Assembly (NCBI GenBank): GCA_949286295.1
Contig: CASECK010000031.1
Location: 1 to 6,284 of the forward strand
DNA from: an uncultured bacterium
GTDB lineage: Bacteria; Bacillota; Clostridia; Oscillospirales; Oscillospiraceae
Reading direction: 5' to 3'
Length of the DNA: 6,284 nucleotides
In this document: one piece after another, positions 1 through 6,280 of the stretch
Position numbering within the stretch: the stretch's first letter is position 1
Layout: every line of letters starts with the position of its first letter
Notes under the pieces: generated by a model
What the model saw: only the letters and a program-made list of their open reading frames with translations
Databases searched by the model: none
Told to the model about the DNA's origin: nothing
Position numbers and translations under genes: made by a program

Positions 1-602
1 AGAAAGAGAAGGGGCAGCTTATCGTATTGTCCGGCCCCTCCGGCGTGGGCAAGAGCACGGTCATCGCCGAGCTGCTGGGCTGCCGGGACAACATCTATTT
101 CTCCGTGTCCTACACCACCCGGGGTCCCCGGGTGGGGGAGCAGGATGGGGTAAACTATAACTTTGTCACCCGGCCGGAGTTTGAGCGGATGATTGCCGCC
201 GGTGAGCTGTTGGAGTACGCCGAGTATGTGAACAACTACTACGGCACCTCTCTGAAAGCCATTCAGGACCGGCTGGACAGCGGCACGGACGTGCTGCTGG
301 ACATCGAGGTCCAGGGGGCGGCCAAGGTGAAAGCCCGCTGCCCGGAGGCCCTGTTCATTTTTATTATCCCCCCCTCCTTCGAGGACCTGTCCCGCAGGCT
401 CCATAACCGGCAGACCGACAGCGAGGAAGTGATTGCCGGCCGGCTGGAGAAGGCAAAGGTGGAGCTGCGGGAGATTCCCAACTATGACTATTTAGTCATC
501 AACGACAAGGTGTCCAACGCCGTGGCGGAGATTGAGGCCATCCTCATCGCCGCCGAGTGCCGGGTGGAGAACCGAAAGTCCATCCTGGCCCAGTTTGGCT
601 GA
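1..602 (+). CDS. gmk: Guanylate kinase (5' end cut by window edge)
   Basis: Cytosolic enzyme that phosphorylates GMP to GDP using ATP, feeding GTP, dGTP and guanine nucleotide second-messenger pools. The reading frame is already open at base 3 and reads KEKGQLIVLSGPSGVGKST, so the real start lies just upstream of the window; a TTG at 27 sits inside the conserved first beta strand and is not the start. There are 199 visible codons against about 205 for the family, so only a few residues are missing. The P-loop GPSGVGKST is encoded at 33-59. The GMP-binding segment SYTTRGPR starts at 108 and is followed by GEQDGVNYNF. The DIEVQGA motif lies at 300-320, and the lid region with RLHNRQTDSEEVIAGRL follows. 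The ending NRKSILAQFG is a normal family C-terminus. rpoZ follows 40 bases downstream, as in most Firmicutes. Nothing suggests damage. Identification is by motif reading and is very secure. Confidence 0.97.
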   Translation, partial: KEKGQLIVLSGPSGVGKSTVIAELLGCRDNIYFSVSYTTRGPRVGEQDGVNYNFVTRPEFERMIAAGELLEYAEYVNNYYGTSLKAIQDRLDSGTDVLLDIEVQGAAKVKARCPEALFIFIIPPSFEDLSRRLHNRQTDSEEVIAGRLEKAKVELREIPNYDYLVINDKVSNAVAEIEAILIAAECRVENRKSILAQFG

Positions 603-628
603 AGCAGACCATATCAAATCTAAATTGT

Positions 629-634
629 AAGGAG
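629..634 (+). promoter_or_regulatory. Ribosome binding site of rpoZ
   Basis: AAGGAG lies 8 bases before the ATG at 643. It decides the start: an in-frame TTG at 637 is only 2 bases from this site and cannot be used with it. A second ATG at 646 is 11 bases away and is less well placed, though not excluded. Confidence 0.85.
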
Positions 635-642
635 TTTTGACC

Positions 643-870
643 ATGATGCTCTATCCCGCCATGAAGGACCTTTTGACCCATGTGCCCAGCCGCTATGAGC
701 TGGTGAATGTGGTGGCCTGCCGGGCCCGGCAGATTGCCCGGGAGGCCGAGCTGGCCGGCGAGCCCCTCCAGGACAAACCCGTCAGCATCGCCATCCAGGA
801 GGTGGCCGATGGAAAGCTGTCCGCCCCTGCCGGTGACGGACAGGAGGAGGCCGGGCAGGCGGAAGGCTGA
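643..870 (+). CDS. rpoZ: DNA-directed RNA polymerase subunit omega
   Basis: Small subunit that wraps the C-terminal part of beta-prime and helps RNA polymerase assemble and stay stable. The product is 75 residues, within the short size range of Firmicutes omega (E. coli omega is 91). The family signature is clear: MLYPAMKDLL at residues 2-11, then SRYELVNVVACRARQI at 16-31, and VSIAIQEVADGKL at 47-59, which corresponds to the conserved helix ending in E-(I/V)-x-x-G. The residue before RARQI is Cys26, where many homologues have Lys or Arg; I would not read function into this. The tail from residue 60 is Gly, Glu and Ala rich and probably disordered, as is usual. The ATG at 643 is chosen because of the AAGGAG 8 bases upstream. 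Its position between gmk and priA supports the call. It is very probably co-transcribed with gmk. Confidence 0.95.
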   Translation: MMLYPAMKDLLTHVPSRYELVNVVACRARQIAREAELAGEPLQDKPVSIAIQEVADGKLSAPAGDGQEEAGQAEG

Positions 871-874
871 GACG

Positions 875-949
875 AGGGACGGCGGCCGCGGCGCCCCGCC
901 TGTTCCGGGCCTGGGTCCGGAGCGGGGGCGTGCCGGGGCGGCCGTCCCT
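875..949 (+). other. Long GC-rich imperfect hairpin in the rpoZ-priA gap
   Basis: The outer arms AGGGACGGC (875-883) and GCCGTCCCT (941-949) are perfectly complementary over 9 bases. After one mismatch, 885-887 can pair with 937-939. Further in, CCCCGC (894-899) pairs with GCGGGG (922-927), and CCGG at 905-908 pairs with CCGG at 917-920 around an 8-base loop. The whole element fills most of the gap and ends 11 bases before the priA ribosome binding site. Only two T residues end the 3' arm and GATGTG follows, so it lacks the T-tract of an intrinsic terminator. Possible roles are transcript processing or stability, partial attenuation between rpoZ and priA, or a dispersed repeat copy. In DNA this GC-rich some pairing is expected by chance, but nine perfect terminal pairs framing the gap are notable. 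The function is unknown. Confidence 0.6.
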
Positions 950-960
950 TGATGTGTGAA

Positions 961-966
961 AGGGGG
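961..966 (+). promoter_or_regulatory. Ribosome binding site of priA
   Basis: AGGGGG lies 7 bases before the TTG at 974. It favours that TTG over the in-frame GTG at 956, which lies upstream of this site and has no purine-rich run of its own before it (the preceding bases are the 3' arm of the hairpin). Confidence 0.65.
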
Positions 967-973
967 CGGGACC

Positions 974-3442
974 TTGCGCCGCAAAATTGCAAAAATCGCG
1001 GTGGCCAAGGCGGTGTACGCCATCGACCGCCCCTATGATTACCTAATTCCAGATGAGCTGGCCGGCCGCCTGCAGCCCGGGATGCGGGTGCTGGTCCCCT
1101 TTGGGGCGGGCAACCGGGGCTCGGATGGACTGGTGCTGGGCGTGTATGACGCCCCCTCCGGCGGCCCCTCCCTCAAGGCAATTCAGGCCCTGTTGGACGA
1201 GGAGCCGGTACTGGACGAAAAGGCGATTCAGCTGGCCCTCTGGATGCGGGAGCGGTATTTCTGCACCGTCTACGACTGCGTGAAAGCCATGCTCCCGGCG
1301 GGATTGTATTTCTCCCTCCGGGACCAGCTGTCTTTCCGGCCGGGCATCACCCGGGAGCAGGCCCAGGCCGCCGTGGAGGGGGCGCCCAATGCGGCCGCGC
1401 TGCTGGACCTGCTGTGGTCCTGGGGCGGGGGCGGCGATATGGAGCGCATTCGCCTGGCCTTCGGAACCCGGGACCCCAATCCCGCCATCCGCCGCCTGCT
1501 GGATAGCGGAGCGGCCAGTTTGGAGACCAGCGCCCAGCGGGGGGTGGGGGACAAGAAGGAGAAGCTGGCGGTGCTGGCCATCCCCGCGGAGGACGCCATG
1601 GCCATGGTGGCCCCGAAACGGAAAAGCGCCCCCCTGCGCTATGCGGTGACCGAGCTGCTGTGCGCCCTGGGCAGCGCCGGGGCCAAGGAGCTGTGCTACT
1701 TCACCGGGGCCTCCATGCCCACCCTGAAGTCCCTGGAGAAAAGCGGGATTCTGGTCCTGAGGGAGCAGGAGGTGTTCCGCCGCCCGGGCCTGGAGCAGGC
1801 AGAGCCGGCCGGTCCGCCGGTGCTCAACGAGGAGCAGCGGGCCGCCTTTGAGGGGCTTGACCGGCTGGCCGAGGCGGGGAAGGCCGCCGCGGCCCTGCTG
1901 TACGGGGTCACGGGCAGCGGCAAGACCCAGGTGTATATCAGCCTCATCCGGCAGACCTTGGCCCGGGGGCGCAGCGCCCTGATACTGGTGCCGGAAATCG
2001 TTTTGACGCCGCAGCTGTTAAGGATTTTTACCTCACACTTTGGAAAGCAGGTGGCGGTGCTGCACAGCTCCCTTCGGGCGGGGGAGCGCTATGACGAGTG
2101 GAAGCGAATCCGCCGCGGAGAGGCCCGGGTGGTCATCGGCACCCGCTCGGCGGTGTTTGCCCCGGTGGAGAATTTGGGCCTTCTCATCTTGGACGAGGAG
2201 CAGGAGGGCAGCTACAAATCGGAAAACGCCCCCCGCTACCATGCCAGGGAGGTGGCCAAGTACCGCTGCGTCCAGTACGGGGCCCTGCTGCTGCTGGGGT
2301 CGGCCACCCCTTCGGTAGAGACCATGTATCAGGCGAAAAACGGGGTGTACGCCCTGTTTGAGCTGCGCCGGCGCTACAACCAAAAGCCGCTGCCCCAGGT
2401 GCTGATTGCCGACATGAAGCAGGAGCTGCGCCAGGGCAACGACACCGCTGTCAGCTCGGTGCTCCGGGCGCAGTTAGAGGAAAATCTGGCCCGGGGGGAG
2501 CAGGCCATTCTCTTTCTGAACCGGCGGGGGGCCAGCCGCATGGTGTCCTGCGGCCAGTGCGGCCATGTGCCCGAGTGCCCCCGCTGCTCGGTCAAGCTCA
2601 CCTACCACTCGGCCAACGGCCGCCTGATGTGCCACCACTGCGGCTGGTCCCAGCCCCTGCCCCCGGCCTGCCCTCTGTGCGGCGGCCTGTTGAATTTTAT
2701 CGGGACGGGGACGCAGCGGGTGCGGGAGGAGCTGGAAGAGCTGTTTCCCGGCGTGGAGGTGCTGCGGATGGACACGGACACGGTGTCCGCCGCCCATCCC
2801 CACGAGCAGCTGCTGGAGCGCTTCCGGCGGGAGCGGGTCCCTGTTTTGGTGGGGACCCAGATGGTGGCCAAGGGGCTGGATTTTGAAAATGTCACCCTGG
2901 TGGGGGTGGTGGCCCCCGACTTGGCCCTGTATGTGGATGACTTCCGGGCGGGGGAGCGCACCTTTTCTCTGCTCACCCAAGTGGTGGGCCGGGCCGGCCG
3001 GGGGGAGAAGCAGGGGCGGGCGGTCATTCAGACCTACACGCCGGACACTGATGTGATTGCCTGCGCCGCCCGGCAGGATTATGACGCCTTTTACAACGGG
3101 GAGATCGCCCTGCGCCGCCTGCGGCGGGACCCTCCCTTTGCCGACCAGATTCTGGTGACGGCCTCGGGACCGGACGAGGGGGCGGTGCTGCGCTGCTGCG
3201 TCCGCCTGCGCCAGGCGCTGGAGGCCGGACTTTCCGGAAGCGCCGGGGAGTGGCGGCTGCTGGGACCGGCCCCGGCGGCGGTGGCCCGGGTGAACAACCG
3301 CTACCGCTACCGCCTGACCCTGATCGGCCGCTGCGGCAGGGAGGTCCGGACCCTTCTGGCCCGCCTGCTGCGCGCGGCCCATCGGGACAGGGACAACCGC
3401 GGGGTGTCCGTCTATGCGGATGTGAACCCCTATGGCGGCTGA
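974..3442 (+). CDS. priA: Primosomal protein N' (replication restart helicase PriA)
   Basis: 3'-to-5' superfamily 2 DNA helicase that recognises abandoned replication forks and D-loops and directs reloading of the replicative helicase. From the TTG at 974 the product is 822 residues, close to the roughly 805 of Bacillus PriA. The N-terminal 3' DNA-binding domain includes IDRPYDYLIP (16-25) and PGMRVLVPFGAGNR (35-48). A winged-helix region follows (about 215-270). The helicase core has Walker A GVTGSGKT (311-318), Walker B DEEQ (407-410, often DEEH in other PriA), GSATPS (442-447), GTQMVAKGLDF (627-637) and QVVGRAGRG (669-677). Eight zinc-binding cysteines are present at 526, 529, 535, 538, 553, 556, 566 and 569, in the standard paired CxxC spacing. 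A C-terminal domain ends the protein. The start is less certain than the rest: GTG at 956 would add six residues (MKGGGT) but lacks a ribosome binding site. No frameshift or missing domain is seen. Confidence 0.96.
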   Translation: MRRKIAKIAVAKAVYAIDRPYDYLIPDELAGRLQPGMRVLVPFGAGNRGSDGLVLGVYDAPSGGPSLKAIQALLDEEPVLDEKAIQLALWMRERYFCTVYDCVKAMLPAGLYFSLRDQLSFRPGITREQAQAAVEGAPNAAALLDLLWSWGGGGDMERIRLAFGTRDPNPAIRRLLDSGAASLETSAQRGVGDKKEKLAVLAIPAEDAMAMVAPKRKSAPLRYAVTELLCALGSAGAKELCYFTGASMPTLKSLEKSGILVLREQEVFRRPGLEQAEPAGPPVLNEEQRAAFEGLDRLAEAGKAAAALLYGVTGSGKTQVYISLIRQTLARGRSALILVPEIVLTPQLLRIFTSHFGKQVAVLHSSLRAGERYDEWKRIRRGEARVVIGTRSAVFAPVENLGLLILDEEQEGSYKSENAPRYHAREVAKYRCVQYGALLLLGSATPSVETMYQAKNGVYALFELRRRYNQKPLPQVLIADMKQELRQGNDTAVSSVLRAQLEENLARGEQAILFLNRRGASRMVSCGQCGHVPECPRCSVKLTYHSANGRLMCHHCGWSQPLPPACPLCGGLLNFIGTGTQRVREELEELFPGVEVLRMDTDTVSAAHPHEQLLERFRRERVPVLVGTQMVAKGLDFENVTLVGVVAPDLALYVDDFRAGERTFSLLTQVVGRAGRGEKQGRAVIQTYTPDTDVIACAARQDYDAFYNGEIALRRLRRDPPFADQILVTASGPDEGAVLRCCVRLRQALEAGLSGSAGEWRLLGPAPAAVARVNNRYRYRLTLIGRCGREVRTLLARLLRAAHRDRDNRGVSVYADVNPYGG

Positions 3443-3461
3443 GAATTCCAAGAATAAAACT

Positions 3462-3468
3462 GGAGGAG
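3462..3468 (+). promoter_or_regulatory. Ribosome binding site of def
   Basis: GGAGGAG lies 8 bases before the ATG at 3477. It rules out the in-frame ATG at 3432 inside the priA end, which would add 15 low-complexity residues not expected at the start of a deformylase. Confidence 0.85.
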
Positions 3469-3476
3469 AGATACCA

Positions 3477-3977
3477 ATGGCCATCCGAACCATTTTAACT
3501 GTGGGCGACCCCGCCCTGACCAAGAAGTGCCACCCTGTGACCAAATTTGACGAAAAACTGGCCGGCCTGCTGGACGACCTGAAGCAGACCCTGGCTGAGG
3601 CAAACGGCCTTGGCCTGGCCGCACCCCAGGTGGGAATCCTGCGCCGGGCGGTGGTGGTGGTCACCGACTTGGACACCGGCAGTATGCTGGAGCTGGTCAA
3701 CCCCGAGATTATCGCCCAGGAGGGGGAACAGGACGGCCTGGAGGGCTGCCTGTCCGTCCCCGGAAAGTGGGGGTATGTGAAGCGCCCTCAGTGGGTGCGG
3801 GTGCGGGCCCAGGACCGGGACGGCAACTGGTTTGAGACGGAGGGGAGCGACGTGGTGGCCCGCTGCTTCTGCCATGAGTTGAGCCATCTGGACGGGCACC
3901 TGTATACCGAGCTGACCGACCGGCTGTACACCAGCGAGGAGCTGGACGCCATGGCCGGGGAGGAAGAGCAGGCATGA
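3477..3977 (+). CDS. def: Peptide deformylase
   Basis: Metal-dependent hydrolase of the cytosol that removes the formyl group from the N-terminal methionine of new proteins as they leave the ribosome, a step needed before methionine aminopeptidase can act. The product is 166 residues, typical of type 1 bacterial deformylases. All three family motifs are present: GLGLAAPQVG (44-53, with Gln51), EGCLS (89-93, metal ligand Cys91) and HELSH (133-137, ligands His133 and His137, catalytic Glu134), followed by LDG. Many homologues have Asp where Ser136 stands, but this position is not a metal ligand. The opening AIRTILTVGDPALTKKCHPV is the usual deformylase N-terminus and supports the ATG at 3477. 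The stop codon overlaps the fmt start (ATGA), so the two enzymes of the formyl-methionine cycle are likely translationally coupled. Confidence 0.97.
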   Translation: MAIRTILTVGDPALTKKCHPVTKFDEKLAGLLDDLKQTLAEANGLGLAAPQVGILRRAVVVVTDLDTGSMLELVNPEIIAQEGEQDGLEGCLSVPGKWGYVKRPQWVRVRAQDRDGNWFETEGSDVVARCFCHELSHLDGHLYTELTDRLYTSEELDAMAGEEEQA

Positions 3978-4897
3978 GAATTGTGTTTATGGGCACCCCC
4001 GAGTTTGCCGTCCCCTCTTTGGAGGCGCTGATTCGGGCCGGGCACCAGGTGGTGGAGGTGTTCAGCCAGCCGGACAAGCCGGTGGGGCGGCATCACAACC
4101 GCCTTCAGCCGACGCCGGTGAAGGTTTGCGCCCTCTCCCACGGGATTCCGGTCTTTCAGCCAGTCTCCCTCCGGGACGGACAGGCTCTCGGGCACCTGGA
4201 GGAGCAAAAGCCAGAGCTGGTGGTGGTGGCCGCCTATGGAAAGGTGCTGCCCGAGCAGATGTTGGCCCTGCCCCCCAAAGGGTGCATCAACGTCCACTCC
4301 TCCCTGCTGCCCAAATACCGGGGGGCCGCCCCCATCAACTGGGCGGTGCTCAACGGCGAGGAGGAGACCGGGGTTACCATCATGGACATGGCCCGGGAGC
4401 TGGACGCGGGGGATATCCTCGCCCAGGCGGGTACGCCCATCGGACCGGACGAGCCGGCCTGGGCGCTCCACGACCGGCTGGCCCAGATGGGGGGAGAGCT
4501 GCTGGCGGAGACGGTGGCGCGCATCGCCGCCGGCCCTGTCCCGCGCACCCCGCAGGATTCCACCCAGGCCACGTATGCCCCCATGCTGTCCCGGAGCCTC
4601 AGCCCCATTGACTGGAGCCGGAGCGCCCGGGAGATTCACAACCAGATTCGAGGCCTTGACCCCTGGCCGGCGGCCTCCGCCGCCCTGGGCGGCGGAGAGC
4701 CGCTCAAGGTCTTTCGCGCCCAGGTGACGCAGCAGCGCAGCGGGCTTGCGCCCGGCGCTATTCTAAGCGGCGGGGAGGACGGCGTCGACGTGGTGTGCGG
4801 CGACGGAGCAGTGCTGCGCATCCTGGAACTTCAGGCCCCCGGCGCCCGGCGGATGTCCGCCGCCGACTACCTGCGGGGCCACCCGCTGCCCCGGTGA
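3974..4897 (+). CDS. fmt: Methionyl-tRNA formyltransferase
   Basis: Transfers a formyl group from 10-formyltetrahydrofolate to the amino group of methionine on initiator tRNA, producing the fMet-tRNA used to start translation. The product is 307 residues, close to the 315 of E. coli. The N-terminal Rossmann-like domain begins MRIVFMGTPEFAVPSLEALI. The catalytic triad is intact: Asn106 and His108 in INVHSSLLPKYRGAAPINW, and Asp144 in RELDAGDIL. The SLLPKYRG loop is the family signature. The C-terminal domain (from about 203) carries SPIDWSRSAREIHNQIRGLDPWPAA, the usual start of the tRNA-contacting beta-barrel domain. The ATG at 3974 overlaps the def stop by 4 bases; GGGAGGA about 10 bases upstream, inside def, can serve as its ribosome binding site. 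Coupling with def is expected because the two products act at opposite ends of one cycle. Confidence 0.97.
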   Translation: MRIVFMGTPEFAVPSLEALIRAGHQVVEVFSQPDKPVGRHHNRLQPTPVKVCALSHGIPVFQPVSLRDGQALGHLEEQKPELVVVAAYGKVLPEQMLALPPKGCINVHSSLLPKYRGAAPINWAVLNGEEETGVTIMDMARELDAGDILAQAGTPIGPDEPAWALHDRLAQMGGELLAETVARIAAGPVPRTPQDSTQATYAPMLSRSLSPIDWSRSAREIHNQIRGLDPWPAASAALGGGEPLKVFRAQVTQQRSGLAPGAILSGGEDGVDVVCGDGAVLRILELQAPGARRMSAADYLRGHPLPR

Positions 4898-4929
4898 GGC
4901 GGCCGCCGGGGAAGGCGGAGAATCCAGGG

Positions 4930-4936
4930 AAGGAGG
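4930..4936 (+). promoter_or_regulatory. Ribosome binding site of rsmB
   Basis: AAGGAGG lies 7 bases before the ATG at 4944. It is the strongest match to the anti-Shine-Dalgarno sequence in the window and fixes the rsmB start. Confidence 0.85.
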
Positions 4937-4943
4937 CGCGCGG

Positions 4944-6272
4944 ATGGACGCCAGGGAAGTTGCCCTGCTGACCCTGAACGCCTGCCAAAAGCAGGGGGGA
5001 TGGTCGGACCACATTTTAAAAAAGCAGCTGGCCCTGGCCGGGCTGGACAGCCGCGACGGCGCCCTGGCCACCCAGCTGTGCTTTGGGGTGCTCCAAAACC
5101 AGATTTTATTGGACTTCTACCTGTCCAAATTTTCCAACCTCCCCCTGAAACGGATGGAGGGGAAGGTGCTCCAGGCCCTGCGCCTGGGGGCCTATCAGAT
5201 GCTGTTTCTGGACCGGATTCCCCACAGCGCGGCGGTCAACCGCGCGGTGGAGCTGACCCGGACCCACAGCAAGAATCCCCGCGCGGCGGGGATGGTCAAC
5301 GCCATCCTGCGGAATCTGGAGCGGAATTTGGACCATCTGCCTACCATCCCCCAGGATGACCCGGTGCGCTATCTGTCCACCCTCTACTCCCACCCGGAGT
5401 GGCTGGTGCGGGAGCTGATGTTGGACCTGGGAAGCGGAGAGACCGGGAAGCTGCTGGCCGCCCACAACAGTCCGGCCCCCATCACCGCCATGGTGAACAC
5501 CCTCAAAACCACCCGGGAGGGCTTGCAGGAGGCCCTGCGGGCCGAGGCGGTCCAGACCAGCGTCCATCCCTGGCTGGACGGCTGTCTGGTCCTGGAAAAG
5601 ACGGGGGATATCGAGCGGCTGTCCGCCTTCCGGCAGGGGCTTTTTTACATCCAGGACCCGGCGTCCCGCCTGGCGGTCCTGGCGGCCGGCCCGGAGCCGG
5701 GGATGCGGGTGCTGGACTGCTGCGCCGCCCCGGGGGGGAAGTCCTTTGCCGCCGCCCTGCGGATGGAGGGGCAGGGAGAACTCCTCTCCTGCGACCTGCA
5801 CCCCCATAAGAAAGCGCTCATCCGGGCGGGGGCCCTCCGGTTGGGGCTGGAGCTGATCACCCCCATGACAGCGGACGCGGCGGTATTTCGCCCCCAGTGG
5901 GCCCGGTCGTTCGACCTGGTGCTGGTGGACGCCCCCTGTTCCGGGCTGGGAGTCATTCGGAAAAAGCCGGACATCCGCTACAAGGACCCGCGGACCCTGG
6001 AGGGCCTGCCCGCCATACAGGGGGCCATTTTGGGCAATGCCGCCGGGTATGTCCGCCCCGGCGGCGTGCTGCTCTATTCCACCTGTACGGTTTTGCGCCG
6101 GGAGAATGAGCGGGTGGTCCTGGATTTTCTGGCCGGTCATCCGGACTTCCGGCCAGAGGCCTTTACGCTCCCCGGACCCGCCGGGACGGCGGGGGAGGGG
6201 ATGGTGACCCTCTGGCCCCACCGCCATGGGACGGACGGATTTTTCATCTGTAAACTGCGAAGAGAGGGGTGA
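4944..6272 (+). CDS. rsmB: 16S rRNA (cytosine(967)-C(5))-methyltransferase RsmB
   Basis: S-adenosylmethionine-dependent methyltransferase that makes 5-methylcytosine at position 967 (E. coli numbering) of 16S rRNA. The product is 442 residues, near E. coli RsmB (429). The N-terminal NusB-like RNA-binding domain spans about residues 1-130, with LATQLCFGVLQNQILLDFYL and SAAVNRAVELTR as its recognisable helices. The C-terminal methyltransferase domain has motif I VLDCCAAPGGKS (256-267), the SAM-binding acidic residue Asp284 in SCDLHPHK, motif IV DAPCSGLG with Cys332 (329-336), and motif VI YSTCT with Cys381 (378-382), expected to be the catalytic cysteine that attacks the base. The C-terminus HGTDGFFICKLRR is typical of this family. 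The NusB domain separates it from other m5C methyltransferases such as RsmF, so the specific call is firm. fmt lies 46 bases upstream. Confidence 0.96.
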   Translation: MDAREVALLTLNACQKQGGWSDHILKKQLALAGLDSRDGALATQLCFGVLQNQILLDFYLSKFSNLPLKRMEGKVLQALRLGAYQMLFLDRIPHSAAVNRAVELTRTHSKNPRAAGMVNAILRNLERNLDHLPTIPQDDPVRYLSTLYSHPEWLVRELMLDLGSGETGKLLAAHNSPAPITAMVNTLKTTREGLQEALRAEAVQTSVHPWLDGCLVLEKTGDIERLSAFRQGLFYIQDPASRLAVLAAGPEPGMRVLDCCAAPGGKSFAAALRMEGQGELLSCDLHPHKKALIRAGALRLGLELITPMTADAAVFRPQWARSFDLVLVDAPCSGLGVIRKKPDIRYKDPRTLEGLPAIQGAILGNAAGYVRPGGVLLYSTCTVLRRENERVVLDFLAGHPDFRPEAFTLPGPAGTAGEGMVTLWPHRHGTDGFFICKLRREG

Positions 6273-6280
6273 ACCCCTTT
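6263..6280 (+). other. Short stem-loop over the rsmB stop codon
   Basis: AGGGG (6265-6269) pairs with CCCCT (6274-6278) around a TGAA loop, and G-T and A-T pairs can extend the stem to seven pairs (6263-6269 with 6274-6280). The rsmB stop codon TGA straddles the stem end and loop. Only GGCT follows before the window ends, so there is no T-tract beyond the three T residues inside the stem. It may be chance, or a weak structure between rsmB and the next gene. Confidence 0.35.

Noticed and set aside
27..29. TTG at 27 as the gmk start.
   Set aside because: The frame stays open to the window edge, and the residues before it (GQLIV) form the conserved first strand leading into the P-loop, so the gene starts upstream.
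595..626. A possible promoter before rpoZ (TTGGCT at 595-600 and TAAATT at 621-626).
   Set aside because: The spacing of 20 bases is outside the usual 16-18 and both hexamers are poor matches; the AT-rich stretch is explained by a normal ribosome binding region in a co-transcribed cluster.
875..951. The rpoZ-priA hairpin as an intrinsic terminator.
   Set aside because: The 3' arm is followed by only TT then GATGTG, so the required run of T is absent. It is reported as a hairpin of unknown role instead.
544..1023. A 159-codon open frame on the minus strand covering rpoZ and the rpoZ-priA gap.
   Set aside because: Mostly antisense to rpoZ; the part over the gap is Pro/Arg/Gly-rich translation of the hairpin. 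No motif.
2474..3700. A 408-codon open frame on the minus strand across the priA end and def start.
   Set aside because: It lies antisense to priA and def, whose motifs are intact. Its translation is rich in Gly, Pro, His and Arg with no family motif, as expected when GC-rich third positions suppress stops on the opposite strand.
3788..4639. A 283-codon open frame on the minus strand across def and fmt.
   Set aside because: Antisense to two clearly identified genes with all catalytic residues present; no motif in the translated product.
4903..4918. A small inverted repeat (CCGCC and GGCGG) after the fmt stop.
   Set aside because: Only five pairs around a six-base loop, with no T-tract; expected by chance in such GC-rich sequence.
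5106..6227. A 373-codon open frame on the minus strand across rsmB.
   Set aside because: Antisense shadow of rsmB; low-complexity composition, no recognisable domain and no ribosome binding site of note.
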